Shown here: piece after piece, positions 1-6,676 of the stretch | How positions within the stretch are numbered: the stretch's first letter is position 1 | How the letters are laid out: each line of letters begins with the position of its first letter | Source of the DNA: an uncultured Clostridia bacterium | GTDB lineage: Bacteria > Bacillota_A > Clostridia > Oscillospirales > Oscillospiraceae | Direction of reading: 5' to 3' | DNA length: 10,654 nt | NCBI GenBank assembly: GCA_946408145.1 | Contig: CAMJQX010000041.1 | Coordinates: 1 to 10,654, forward strand | Made by a program: the position numbers and the translations under genes | Notes under the pieces: generated by a model | Told to the model about the DNA's origin: nothing | Database searches by the model: none | What the model saw: the letters and a program-made list of their open reading frames with translations, nothing else

Positions 1-599
1 AGCACGGGCACGTTCATCATGCCCGCCATGTTCACGGCCTTGGACACGATCATGCTCACCAGGTCCTGGGGCGTGGTGACGATCACGACGCCGTCGATGG
101 GCAGGGACTGGAACACGGTCAGCGGCACGTCGCCGGTGCCGGGAGGCAGATCGACGAACATGTAGTCCACATCCTGCCACAGCACGTCCGTCCAGAACTG
201 GGTGACCGCGCCTGCAATGACGGGGCCGCGCCAGACCACGGGCTCGGTCTCGTTTTCGAGGATCAGGTTGATGGACATGATCTGCAGGCCGCTGTGGGTG
301 GTCACGGGGATCAGAAACTCATCGGTGCCCGCAGCATGCTGGCGGATGCCGAAGGACTTCGGGATGGAGGGGCCGGTGATGTCCGCGTCCAGCACAGCGC
401 AGCGGTAGCCGCGGCGCTGCATCTCGGAGGCGAGCAGGCTCGTCACCAGGGACTTGCCGACGCCGCCCTTGCCGGAGACGACGGCGACGACCTTCTTGAC
501 GCTGGAATACGGGTTCAAAGCTTTGAGAAAGCTCTGGGGCTCGCTGCGGGAGGGGCAGTTTTCCCCGCAGCTGGAGCAGTCGTGTGTGCATTCGCTCAT
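1..599 (-). CDS. Mrp/Nbp35-family iron-sulfur cluster carrier ATPase (3' end outside window)
   Basis: Cytosolic P-loop ATPase of the Mrp/Nbp35/ApbC family, which carries and delivers Fe-S clusters to apoproteins. The first 199 residues are visible and the C-terminal part, where the family CPxC cluster-binding motif would lie, is cut off. The sequence shows an N-terminal cysteine cluster C4-x3-C8-x2-C11-x3-C15, of the Nbp35 type and common in clostridial members. It also shows a deviant Walker A, GKGGVGKS (43-50), the switch I segment DADITGPSIPK (71-81), the WRGP motif (123-126) and DLPPGTGD (150-157, Walker B/switch II region). The start at 599-597 is supported by AAAGGAT on the minus strand (617-611), about 11 nt upstream, and by a consensus promoter further upstream. 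It is transcribed divergently from the cell-wall operon. The family assignment is firm. The client proteins cannot be told from sequence. Confidence 0.95.
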   Translation of the reverse strand, partial: MSECTHDCSSCGENCPSRSEPQSFLKALNPYSSVKKVVAVVSGKGGVGKSLVTSLLASEMQRRGYRCAVLDADITGPSIPKSFGIRQHAAGTDEFLIPVTTHSGLQIMSINLILENETEPVVWRGPVIAGAVTQFWTDVLWQDVDYMFVDLPPGTGDVPLTVFQSLPIDGVVIVTTPQDLVSMIVSKAVNMAGMMNVPV

Positions 600-654
600 A
601 TCAGTTGACTATCCTTTCGGTTTTTTGCTTGGGGTACTGCTTGGTCATTTATTT

Positions 655-682
655 ATTATACTCATATTCTCCGTTCTGTCAA
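655..682 (-). promoter_or_regulatory. Promoter for the Mrp/Nbp35 gene
   Basis: Read on the minus strand there is a perfect -35 hexamer TTGACA (682-677), a 16-bp spacer and a perfect -10 hexamer TATAAT (660-655). Transcription would start near 648 and give a leader of roughly 50 nt before the start codon at 599. Both hexamers match the sigma-70/sigma-A consensus exactly, so this is expected to be a strong housekeeping promoter. Confidence 0.85.
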
Positions 683-699
683 ACCCGGCCTCCTCGATG

Positions 700-728
700 T
701 TGTCATCTCTGCCGTTTTGTGGTATACT
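700..728 (+). promoter_or_regulatory. Promoter for the SEDS/PBP/ABC-F/YdcF operon
   Basis: A -35 hexamer TTGTCA (700-705) is separated by 17 bp from a -10 hexamer TATACT (723-728). The -10 is preceded by TG at 720-721, giving an extended -10 element. Each hexamer matches 5 of 6 consensus positions. Transcription would start near 735, about 39 nt upstream of the first start codon. Its -35 lies only 17 bp from the -35 of the divergent promoter. Confidence 0.8.
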
Positions 729-755
729 GTAGGTTGTATGTTTGCGCGATCGCGC

Positions 756-766
756 AGGAAGGAGGG
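756..766 (+). promoter_or_regulatory. Ribosome binding site that fixes the SEDS start
   Basis: AGGAAGGAGGG lies 7 nt before the ATG at 774. The reading frame is open further upstream to an ATG at 717, but that codon overlaps the promoter (between its -35 and -10 elements), so it would precede the transcription start. The site therefore selects 774 as the true start. Confidence 0.85.
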
Positions 767-773
767 ATACGGC

Positions 774-2513
774 ATGTCCGCTGCGCAGCTTTTTCTGGAG
801 TATATGCTCAAGGGATCGAAGTATGCGCTGATCCTGCTGAGCCTTGCGATCATCATCCGCTGTATCCGCTCCATGCTGCGCGAGCAGTACGAGCCGGAGA
901 CCTGGGCTTACATCCGCACGAACGAAGGCCGTATCCCAGTCAACCACTGGGAGAACATCCTCGGCCGCGCCCGCAGCTCGGACGTGCGCATCGACAAAAA
1001 GGGCGTCAGCCGGACGCACGCGGTCCTGACGAGAAACGACCGCGGCATCTGGCAGATATACGATATCTTCGCCCGCAGCGGCGTCTGGGTCAACGGCACG
1101 CGCGTGGGCGAGCATGGCCTGCGCGTCAACGACAGGGATGTGATCAATCTCGGCGGCGTGTGCGTGCGCTTTCAGGAGATCAGCCCGGAAAAGCGGGAAA
1201 AGCTGGAGGAAAAGCGCTCCGTGCCCGGTCTGGGTGTCTCCCCCGCCGTGACGCTGCTTGAGCTGACGCTGTTCCAGCTCTTCCTGCTGATGCAGCACGC
1301 GATCTTCTCCAAGCCCGAGCACATGACCGGCATCGCCATCGGTTTCGTGGTGCTGATCGTCATGCAGTGGACCTGCTACAACGGTATGCGCGTCATCGGC
1401 CGCAGCGGCTTTGAGGTCGAGACGCTCGCCTTCTATCTGTCGAGCCTCGGCATGTCCGTGGCCGCCTCCTCGACGCCCGGCGACATGGACAAGCAGATCC
1501 TGCTGACAGTCGTCGCCGTCGTCCTCTTCATCGGCTGCGGGAGCTGGCTGCGCAGCCTGCACCTCACCGCCTCGATGCGCCTGCCCGTTGCCGCGGCGGC
1601 GCTCGGCCTGCTTGCGGTCAACGCCGTGTTCTCCGACGTGATCCTCGGCGCGCGCAACTGGCTCATCATCGGCGGCTACTCCTTCCAGCCCTCGGAGCTG
1701 GTGAAGGTGGCCTACGTATACGTGGGCGCCGCGACGCTGGAGCATCTGTTCCGCGAGCGGAACCTGTACTCCTTCGTCGCCTTCTCGGCGATGTGCGTGC
1801 TGGCCCTGGCCCTGATCGGGGACTTCGGCACGGCGCTCGTGTTCTTCGTCTGCTTTCTGGTCATCTCCTTCCTGCGCTCCGGCTCCATCGCCACGGTGAT
1901 CCTGTCTGTCTCCGGCGCGGTGATCGCGGGTCTGCTCGCGGTCACGGCCCGGCCCTATATCGGCAAGCGCTTTGCCATCTGGGGCCATGTGTGGGAGGAT
2001 GTGTACGACAAGGGCTATCAGCAGGTGCGCGCCATGTCCGCGGCCGCCGCGGGCGGTCTCTTCGGCAAGGGCGCGGGCGCCGGCTGGCTCAAGGACATCG
2101 TTGCGGGCAATACCGACATGGTCTTTGCCGTCATCTGCGAGGAGCAGGGGCTGATCATCGCACTCTGCATGTGCCTGGCGGTACTGACGCTGGCCTTCTT
2201 CGCCGTGCGCAGCGCCCGCTTCGGCCGCTCGGCCTATTACAGCATCGCCGCCTGCGCGGCGACGAGCATGATGCTCACGCAGCTCGCGCTCAACGTCTTC
2301 GGCTCGCTGGACATTCTGCCCTTCACCGGCGTGACCTTCCCCTTCGTCTCCCGCGGCGGCTCCTCGCTTTTGAGCTGCTGGATGATGATGGCCTTCATCA
2401 AGGGCGCCGACAACCGGCGCGAGGCCAGCTTTGCCGTACGTCCGGGCGAGCGGATCCGCAACGCCCCGCCGCCCGAGGACGATCCGGAGGAAGAGGAGGC
2501 GGACGAGGGATGA
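774..2513 (+). CDS. SEDS-family peptidoglycan glycosyltransferase (FtsW/RodA/SpoVE) with N-terminal FHA domain
   Basis: Polytopic membrane protein of 579 residues, expected to polymerise lipid II into glycan strands with its partner transpeptidase. A first membrane segment (about 15-32) is followed by an FHA phosphothreonine-binding domain (about 54-135). The FHA ligand-binding motifs are present: GR (64-65), SRTH (79-82) and NG (107-108). A multi-span SEDS domain follows from about residue 155 to 545. It has the family landmarks QPSELVK (305-311), GDFGTALV (349-356), GGLFGKG (427-433), NTDMVFAV with the presumed catalytic Asp D448 (446-453) and PFTGVTFPFVSRGGSS (516-531). An acidic tail ends the protein. 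FHA-fused SEDS proteins are known in Clostridia. The fusion implies control by a Ser/Thr kinase, but no kinase is encoded here. Its stop overlaps the next start (ATGA), indicating translational coupling to the PBP. Whether it acts in division, elongation or sporulation cannot be decided from sequence. Confidence 0.94.
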   Translation: MSAAQLFLEYMLKGSKYALILLSLAIIIRCIRSMLREQYEPETWAYIRTNEGRIPVNHWENILGRARSSDVRIDKKGVSRTHAVLTRNDRGIWQIYDIFARSGVWVNGTRVGEHGLRVNDRDVINLGGVCVRFQEISPEKREKLEEKRSVPGLGVSPAVTLLELTLFQLFLLMQHAIFSKPEHMTGIAIGFVVLIVMQWTCYNGMRVIGRSGFEVETLAFYLSSLGMSVAASSTPGDMDKQILLTVVAVVLFIGCGSWLRSLHLTASMRLPVAAAALGLLAVNAVFSDVILGARNWLIIGGYSFQPSELVKVAYVYVGAATLEHLFRERNLYSFVAFSAMCVLALALIGDFGTALVFFVCFLVISFLRSGSIATVILSVSGAVIAGLLAVTARPYIGKRFAIWGHVWEDVYDKGYQQVRAMSAAAAGGLFGKGAGAGWLKDIVAGNTDMVFAVICEEQGLIIALCMCLAVLTLAFFAVRSARFGRSAYYSIAACAATSMMLTQLALNVFGSLDILPFTGVTFPFVSRGGSSLLSCWMMMAFIKGADNRREASFAVRPGERIRNAPPPEDDPEEEEADEG

Positions 2514-3811
2514 AAAAGATCACACGCCGGGCCGTCTCTGTCCTGCTGCTGGCTGCGCTCGTCATCGTCGGCCTGACCGTCTACGTGCTGCGCTACATCG
2601 ACCACGGCGCCGACTGGGCGCTGTACTTTAACCGCCTCAACTCCGGCTCCTCCGGCGAGCTGCTCGACCGCAACGGCGTCGTGCTGGCGTCCTTCTCGGC
2701 CGACGAGAACCTCTATGCCGCCGACGCGCTGACCCGCACGGCCAACTACCACGTGACCGGCGACTACTGGGGCCGCACGAGCACCGGCATCCTCTCGACC
2801 TACTGGAACAAGATGCAGGGCTTCAGCCTCCTGACCGGCACGACCCGCTCAACCGCCGCCACGACGCGGCTCTACATCGACGCGGGTCTCAACAACACCG
2901 CCTATGCCGGACTCAACGGGCAGAAGGGCTGCGTCCTTGTTGTCAATTACAAGACCGGCGAGCTCGTGTGCATGGTCTCCACGCCCGCGATCGACCCGGC
3001 CGACCCGAACGCCGTGCCGGGAGAGGGCGCCTTCATCAACCGCGCCCTGTCCTCCGTCTTTGTCCCCGGCTCGATCTTCAAGCTCGTGACGGCCGCCGCC
3101 GCGATCGAGACCGTCCCCAATATCGAGGACCGCCGCTTCTACTGCGAGGGCAAGGGGAACATCGCCGGAGTGGAGATCAACTGCTCGGGCGAGCATTACA
3201 CCCAGACCTTCGAGCAGGCGCTGGCCAACTCCTGCAACGTCGCCTTCTCCAAGATCGCCACGCTCGTGGGCCAGGACAACATGGTCAAATATGTGCGCGG
3301 CTACGGCTTCCTCGACCCCCATCGGCTCGACGACATCCCCACCGCCGCCGGCAGCTATCCGCTGGATTTCGTGGGCGACCCGGAGCTGGGCTGGTCGGGC
3401 ATCGGCCAGTCCACCGACCTCGTCAACCCCTACGCCATGCTGCGCTTCGTCTCCGCCATCGCCAACAACGGCGTCCTCGTGGAGCCGACCATGATCCAGG
3501 GCGGCAAGCCTCCGGTCAAATCCCGCTTCATGTCCGCCGAGACCGCGGACAAGCTCAAGCAGATGATGGCCTACAACGTCAGCTACGCCTACGACGGCGA
3601 TTTCCGCTTCACCGGGCTCAAGCTCTGCGCCAAGACGGGCACCGCCGAGCTCGGCGGCGATCTCACGAGCCACGCCTGGTTCGTCGGCTTCCTCGACGAC
3701 GAGGAGCACCCCTACGCCTTCGTCGTGCTCGTGGAGAACGGCGGCGGCGGTCTCTCCGTCGCCTCCCCGATCGCCTACCGTGTGCTGAAGCACTGCATGC
3801 AGATAGAGTAG
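2510..3811 (+). CDS. Class B penicillin-binding protein (transpeptidase), SEDS partner
   Basis: Monofunctional D,D-transpeptidase of 433 residues that would crosslink peptidoglycan outside the membrane. A short basic cytoplasmic N-terminus leads into one membrane anchor (about 8-28). A reduced N-terminal region is followed by the transpeptidase domain (about 135-430). All three active-site motifs are visible: SIFK with nucleophile S188 (188-191), SCN (241-243) and KTG (375-377). The protein is much shorter than typical FtsI or PBP2 proteins (about 550-700 residues) and lacks room for a full pedestal domain or PASTA repeats. In this it resembles short PbpA-like proteins. Its ATG overlaps the stop of the SEDS gene, with AGGAGG at 2494-2499, so the two are probably made as a pair. 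The family is certain. The division or elongation role is open. Confidence 0.94.
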   Translation: MKKITRRAVSVLLLAALVIVGLTVYVLRYIDHGADWALYFNRLNSGSSGELLDRNGVVLASFSADENLYAADALTRTANYHVTGDYWGRTSTGILSTYWNKMQGFSLLTGTTRSTAATTRLYIDAGLNNTAYAGLNGQKGCVLVVNYKTGELVCMVSTPAIDPADPNAVPGEGAFINRALSSVFVPGSIFKLVTAAAAIETVPNIEDRRFYCEGKGNIAGVEINCSGEHYTQTFEQALANSCNVAFSKIATLVGQDNMVKYVRGYGFLDPHRLDDIPTAAGSYPLDFVGDPELGWSGIGQSTDLVNPYAMLRFVSAIANNGVLVEPTMIQGGKPPVKSRFMSAETADKLKQMMAYNVSYAYDGDFRFTGLKLCAKTGTAELGGDLTSHAWFVGFLDDEEHPYAFVVLVENGGGGLSVASPIAYRVLKHCMQIE

Positions 3812-3828
3812 TATTATCAGTTTTCGGA

Positions 3829-3843
3829 ACAGGGTCTCCCTGT
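3829..3843 (+). other. Short perfect hairpin just upstream of the ABC-F ribosome binding site
   Basis: ACAGGG, loop TCT, CCCTGT forms a 6-bp perfect stem with a 3-nt loop in the 45-nt gap between the PBP and the ABC-F gene. The ribosome binding site AGGAAGAG (3845-3852) follows at once. There is no T run, so it is not a terminator. It could affect translation or mRNA stability, or be chance. Confidence 0.35.
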
Positions 3844-3856
3844 CAGGAAGAGTATT

Positions 3857-5722
3857 ATGGCAGACATCAGTGTTACTTCCCTCGTCAAATCCTTCGAGAT
3901 CGGGAAAAACGTGCTCGACGGGCTGAGCTTCACCGTCAACCCCGGTGAGCGTGTGGGCATCCTCGGCCCCAACGGCTGCGGCAAGACCACGCTCTTTCGC
4001 ATCCTGGTCCATGAGCTCGACTATGACGAGGGGCAGGTCAGTACCGCGCCGGGCAAGCGCATCGGCCTGATCTCCCAGATCCCGGTCTACCCCGAGGGCT
4101 GGACGGTCGAAGACGTGCTGCGGCAGGCGCACCGGCGGCTGTATGACATGCAGGGCCGCATGGAGGAGCTTGCGCTGCAGATGGAGCGCGACGCCTCGCC
4201 GGCGCTGCTGCAGGAATACGACCGGCTGAGCGCCGAATTCCAGCGCCTGGGCGGCTACACCATGGAGAGCGACCGCAGCCGCGTCGCCAACGGCCTGCAG
4301 ATCCCCCTGCGCCAGCGCGAGCAGCTCTTCGACTCCCTCTCCGGCGGCGAAAAAACGCGGGTGAACCTCGCCCGCCTCATTCTGGAGGACACCGACATCC
4401 TCCTGCTCGACGAGCCCACCAACCACCTCGACCTGCGGGCCACCGAGTGGCTGGAGGACTATCTGCTGCATTTCAGGGGCACGGTGCTGGCCATCAGCCA
4501 CGACCGCTGGTTCCTCGACAAGGTGGTGCAGCGCTGCGTGGAGATCGCCGACGGCAGGGCCGAATTCTACTCCGGCAACTACAGCTTCTATGTCGAGGAG
4601 CGGCAGCGCCGCTTCGAGGAGAAGCTCAAGCAGTATGAGAAGGACCAGGCCAAGATCGAGCAGCTGCAGCGCGCGGCCGAGCAGATGCACCTCTGGGCCT
4701 TCATGGGCAACGACAAGCTCCACAAGCGCGCCTTCTCCATGGAAAAGCGCATCGAAAGGCTCTCACGGAGCGAAAAGCCCAGCGAGCAGAAAAAGCTCAG
4801 CGTCAAGTTCAAGCAGCGCGAATTCAACGGCGACGAGGCGCTGGTGATCGAAGGGCTCTCCAAGTCCTTCGGCGAGAAACGGCTCTTCTCCGAGCTCTCC
4901 CTGACCGTCACCGGCGGGGAGCATATCGCCATCGTGGGCGACAACGGCACCGGCAAATCCACGCTGGTCAAGCTGATCATGTCGGAGGAGACGCCCGACA
5001 CCGGCTATCTGTATCTCGGCCCCTCGATCCGCAAGGCCTACCTGCCGCAGATCGTACGGTTTACGGTGGACGAGCGCTCGGCGCTGGACACCATGCTCTA
5101 CGACTGCCGCTGCCAGCCGCAGGAGGCGCGCGACCGTCTGGCCGCTTTCGGCTTTCGCGGTGAGGACGTGTTCAAGCCCGTGGGCACGCTCTCCGGCGGC
5201 GAGCGCAGCCGTCTCAAGCTCTGCATGCTCATGGGCGGGGACATCAATCTGCTGATCCTCGACGAGCCGACCAACCATCTCGACATCGCCAGCCGCGAGT
5301 GGATGGAGGACGCGCTGTCCGACTATGAGCAGACCCTGCTCTTCGTCAGCCACGACCGCTGGTTCATCGAGAAGTTCGCCGACCGCATCTGGGCTCTCGA
5401 AGACGGCGAAATCACCGATTTTCGCGGCGGCTGGCGCGAATACTGCGCGTGGAAGGAGCGGCAGGCGGTCTTCCAGCAGGCGTCGCCCAAGCCGCAGAAG
5501 CCGAAGGAAGAGAAAAAGCCCCGCGTCCCCAACGCCGACAAGCTGATCGCCAAGACAGAGCGCGAGATCGCCCGGCTGGAGGAGAAGCTGCGGCAGCTCG
5601 ACGCCGAATCCGACGCCAACGCCAGCGATTACCAGAAGCTCATGGAGCTCGACGCGCAGAAGGATGCGCTCAATGAGGAGCTGCTGGCGCTTTATGACAA
5701 ATGGGAGGAACTCAATTCCTGA
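3857..5722 (+). CDS. ABC-F family ATPase (ribosome-associated, YdiF-like)
   Basis: Soluble protein of 621 residues with two ABC domains and no membrane segments, as in the ABC-F family whose members bind the ribosomal E site and act in translation or antibiotic protection. Domain 1 has Walker A GPNGCGKTT (37-45), signature LSGGE (161-165) and Walker B ILLLDEPTNHLD (181-192). Domain 2 has GDNGTGKST (361-369), LSGGE (445-449) and LLILDEPTNHLD (465-476). Both catalytic glutamates are present. The charged helical P-site tether between the domains spans about 240-315. A Lys/Pro-rich stretch (about 544-560) leads to a C-terminal coiled coil (about 560-620), an arrangement resembling YdiF/Uup types. 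The start follows AGGAAGAG at 3845-3852. It sits 45 nt after the PBP gene and its stop overlaps the next start, so it is probably in the same operon. Housekeeping and resistance roles cannot be separated by sequence alone. Confidence 0.93.
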   Translation: MADISVTSLVKSFEIGKNVLDGLSFTVNPGERVGILGPNGCGKTTLFRILVHELDYDEGQVSTAPGKRIGLISQIPVYPEGWTVEDVLRQAHRRLYDMQGRMEELALQMERDASPALLQEYDRLSAEFQRLGGYTMESDRSRVANGLQIPLRQREQLFDSLSGGEKTRVNLARLILEDTDILLLDEPTNHLDLRATEWLEDYLLHFRGTVLAISHDRWFLDKVVQRCVEIADGRAEFYSGNYSFYVEERQRRFEEKLKQYEKDQAKIEQLQRAAEQMHLWAFMGNDKLHKRAFSMEKRIERLSRSEKPSEQKKLSVKFKQREFNGDEALVIEGLSKSFGEKRLFSELSLTVTGGEHIAIVGDNGTGKSTLVKLIMSEETPDTGYLYLGPSIRKAYLPQIVRFTVDERSALDTMLYDCRCQPQEARDRLAAFGFRGEDVFKPVGTLSGGERSRLKLCMLMGGDINLLILDEPTNHLDIASREWMEDALSDYEQTLLFVSHDRWFIEKFADRIWALEDGEITDFRGGWREYCAWKERQAVFQQASPKPQKPKEEKKPRVPNADKLIAKTEREIARLEEKLRQLDAESDANASDYQKLMELDAQKDALNEELLALYDKWEELNS

Positions 5723-6459
5723 TGAACAAGAACAAAAACGGCCTCTGGGCCATCGTCTCCGCCGCGCTGGCCGCCGTCGGCTTTTTCCTGCGCTTTGCGC
5801 TGCGCGGCTACGCATACTGGGGTTACACGCTGCTCTTCGTCGCGGTGCTCATCGTGCTGCACCGCTTCGTGCCGCCGCTGCTGTGGAAGATCATCGTCGC
5901 GCTCGTGTGCCTGGGGCTCGTGTATTTCTGCATCGTCGAGATCCCGATCATCAAGAACGCCCGCACCGACAAGGAGCCGGAGCGGCCCTATCTGGTCGTG
6001 CTCGGCGCCGCGGTCTACGGCGATCGGCCCTCGCTGACGCTGGTGCGGCGGCTCGAGGGCGCGCTGGACTATCTCAACCGTTATCCCGACAGCGTGGCCG
6101 TCGTCTCCGGCGGCATGGGGCCGGGCGAGACCGTGACCGAGGGGCAGGCCATGTTCGACTGGCTGGTCGCCCGCGGCGTCGCTCCCGAGCGCGTGCTGAT
6201 CGAGGACCGCGCGACCTCCACGCGGGAGAATCTGGAATTCAGCTTCGACATCATCCGCAGCCGGGGCGACGAGCCCTCCGGGAATGTCGCGATCGTGTCG
6301 AGCGCCTACCACCTCTACCGCGCCAAGTGCATGGCCGAGAAGCTGGGGATCGCCGATCCGGCCGGCGTGGCCGCCCCCTGGGGCTACTTCTTCGTCATGC
6401 TCAACTATTTCATCCGCGAGGCCTTCGGTGTGACCCACCTCTGGGTCTTCGGGTGGTAA
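5722..6459 (+). CDS. YdcF/SanA/ElyC-like (DUF218) membrane protein
   Basis: Protein of 245 residues with about three hydrophobic N-terminal segments (roughly 8-27, 33-50 and 53-76), then a DUF218 domain (about 89-240). Family features are VVLGAAVYGDRPS (92-104), the SGGMG turn (129-133), EDRATSTRENLEFS (161-174) and SSAYHLYRA (193-201). Members such as SanA and ElyC affect envelope integrity and peptidoglycan or carbohydrate metabolism, but their chemistry is poorly defined. The start at 5722 overlaps the ABC-F stop (TGATG) and is served by GGGAGGAA (5703-5710). An in-frame ATG at 5701 lies before that site and is less likely. It is the last gene before a strong terminator. Its place downstream of a SEDS/PBP pair agrees with an envelope role. 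Confidence 0.88.
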   Translation: MNKNKNGLWAIVSAALAAVGFFLRFALRGYAYWGYTLLFVAVLIVLHRFVPPLLWKIIVALVCLGLVYFCIVEIPIIKNARTDKEPERPYLVVLGAAVYGDRPSLTLVRRLEGALDYLNRYPDSVAVVSGGMGPGETVTEGQAMFDWLVARGVAPERVLIEDRATSTRENLEFSFDIIRSRGDEPSGNVAIVSSAYHLYRAKCMAEKLGIADPAGVAAPWGYFFVMLNYFIREAFGVTHLWVFGW

Positions 6460-6472
6460 AGGGTATCAGCAG

Positions 6473-6504
6473 AAAGTGCGCAGCAAAACGGCTGCGCACT
6501 TTTT
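6473..6504 (+). terminator. Rho-independent terminator of the envelope operon
   Basis: A 12-bp perfect stem (6473-6484 with 6491-6502) closes a 6-nt loop AAAACG, and a run of five T (6500-6504) overlaps the end of the stem. It begins 13 nt after the YdcF stop. The minus strand lacks a comparable T run, so it works rightward only. Confidence 0.93.
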
Positions 6505-6539
6505 GTATGCTTTCTTCCGCCGACAGCCGCCCCTGCACT

Positions 6540-6591
6540 AAAAAAGAAAATACATTTCCCTCTTGCCAAATGCGGGAGAAGGTGCTATAGT
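6540..6591 (+). promoter_or_regulatory. Promoter of the choline operon, with A-tract
   Basis: The -35 hexamer TTGCCA (6563-6568), a 17-bp spacer and the -10 hexamer TATAGT (6586-6591) make a good sigma-A promoter. TG at 6583-6584 gives an extended -10. An A-rich stretch at 6540-6550 lies about 48-58 bp upstream of the predicted start near 6598, where an UP element would be. The leader is then about 80 nt. Confidence 0.8.
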
Positions 6592-6597
6592 AGCATT

Positions 6598-6656
6598 GTT
6601 CATGAAATGATATAGATCGCTAATTCGTGAATCTTTCAAATACAACCATTCGTGAA
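6598..6656 (+). repeat. Three operator-like TTC(A/G)TGAA motifs at exact 25-bp spacing
   Basis: GTTCATGAA (6598-6606), ATTCGTGAA (6623-6631) and ATTCGTGAA (6648-6656) start exactly 25 bp apart. TTCATGAA is a perfect palindrome and the other two differ by one base. Sequence between the motifs is not conserved. They lie from the predicted transcription start to 7 nt before the AAGGAG ribosome binding site. The downstream gene begins with a DNA-binding domain, so these are candidate autoregulatory operators (inference). Confidence 0.6.
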
Positions 6657-6676
6657 ACCTCGCAAGGAGAGAAGAT

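Noticed and set aside
600..654. Possible riboswitch or attenuator in the Mrp leader
   Set aside because: The leader is only about 50 nt and I see no stable stem or T-run terminator in it.
717..773. Upstream extension of the SEDS gene to an ATG at 717
   Set aside because: That ATG lies inside the promoter, ahead of the -10 box and the predicted transcript start. The strong ribosome binding site at 756-766 favours 774.
645..1988. Long minus-strand open frame opposite the SEDS gene (447 codons)
   Set aside because: It is rich in Asp, Gly, Ala, His and Arg with no recognisable domain. It is a GC-driven shadow of the strong SEDS coding frame.
1793..2509. In-frame extension of the PBP gene upstream to 1793
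   Set aside because: The added residues are Arg/Gly/His-rich frame shadow of the SEDS gene. The signal-anchor begins exactly at the ATG at 2510.
2849..4723. Long minus-strand open frame opposite the PBP and ABC-F genes (624 codons)
   Set aside because: It spans the boundary of two clearly recognised plus-strand genes and has low-complexity composition, so it is an antisense artefact.
5701..5721. Earlier start for the YdcF-like gene at 5701
   Set aside because: It precedes and overlaps the GGGAGGAA site, which is correctly spaced for the ATG at 5722.
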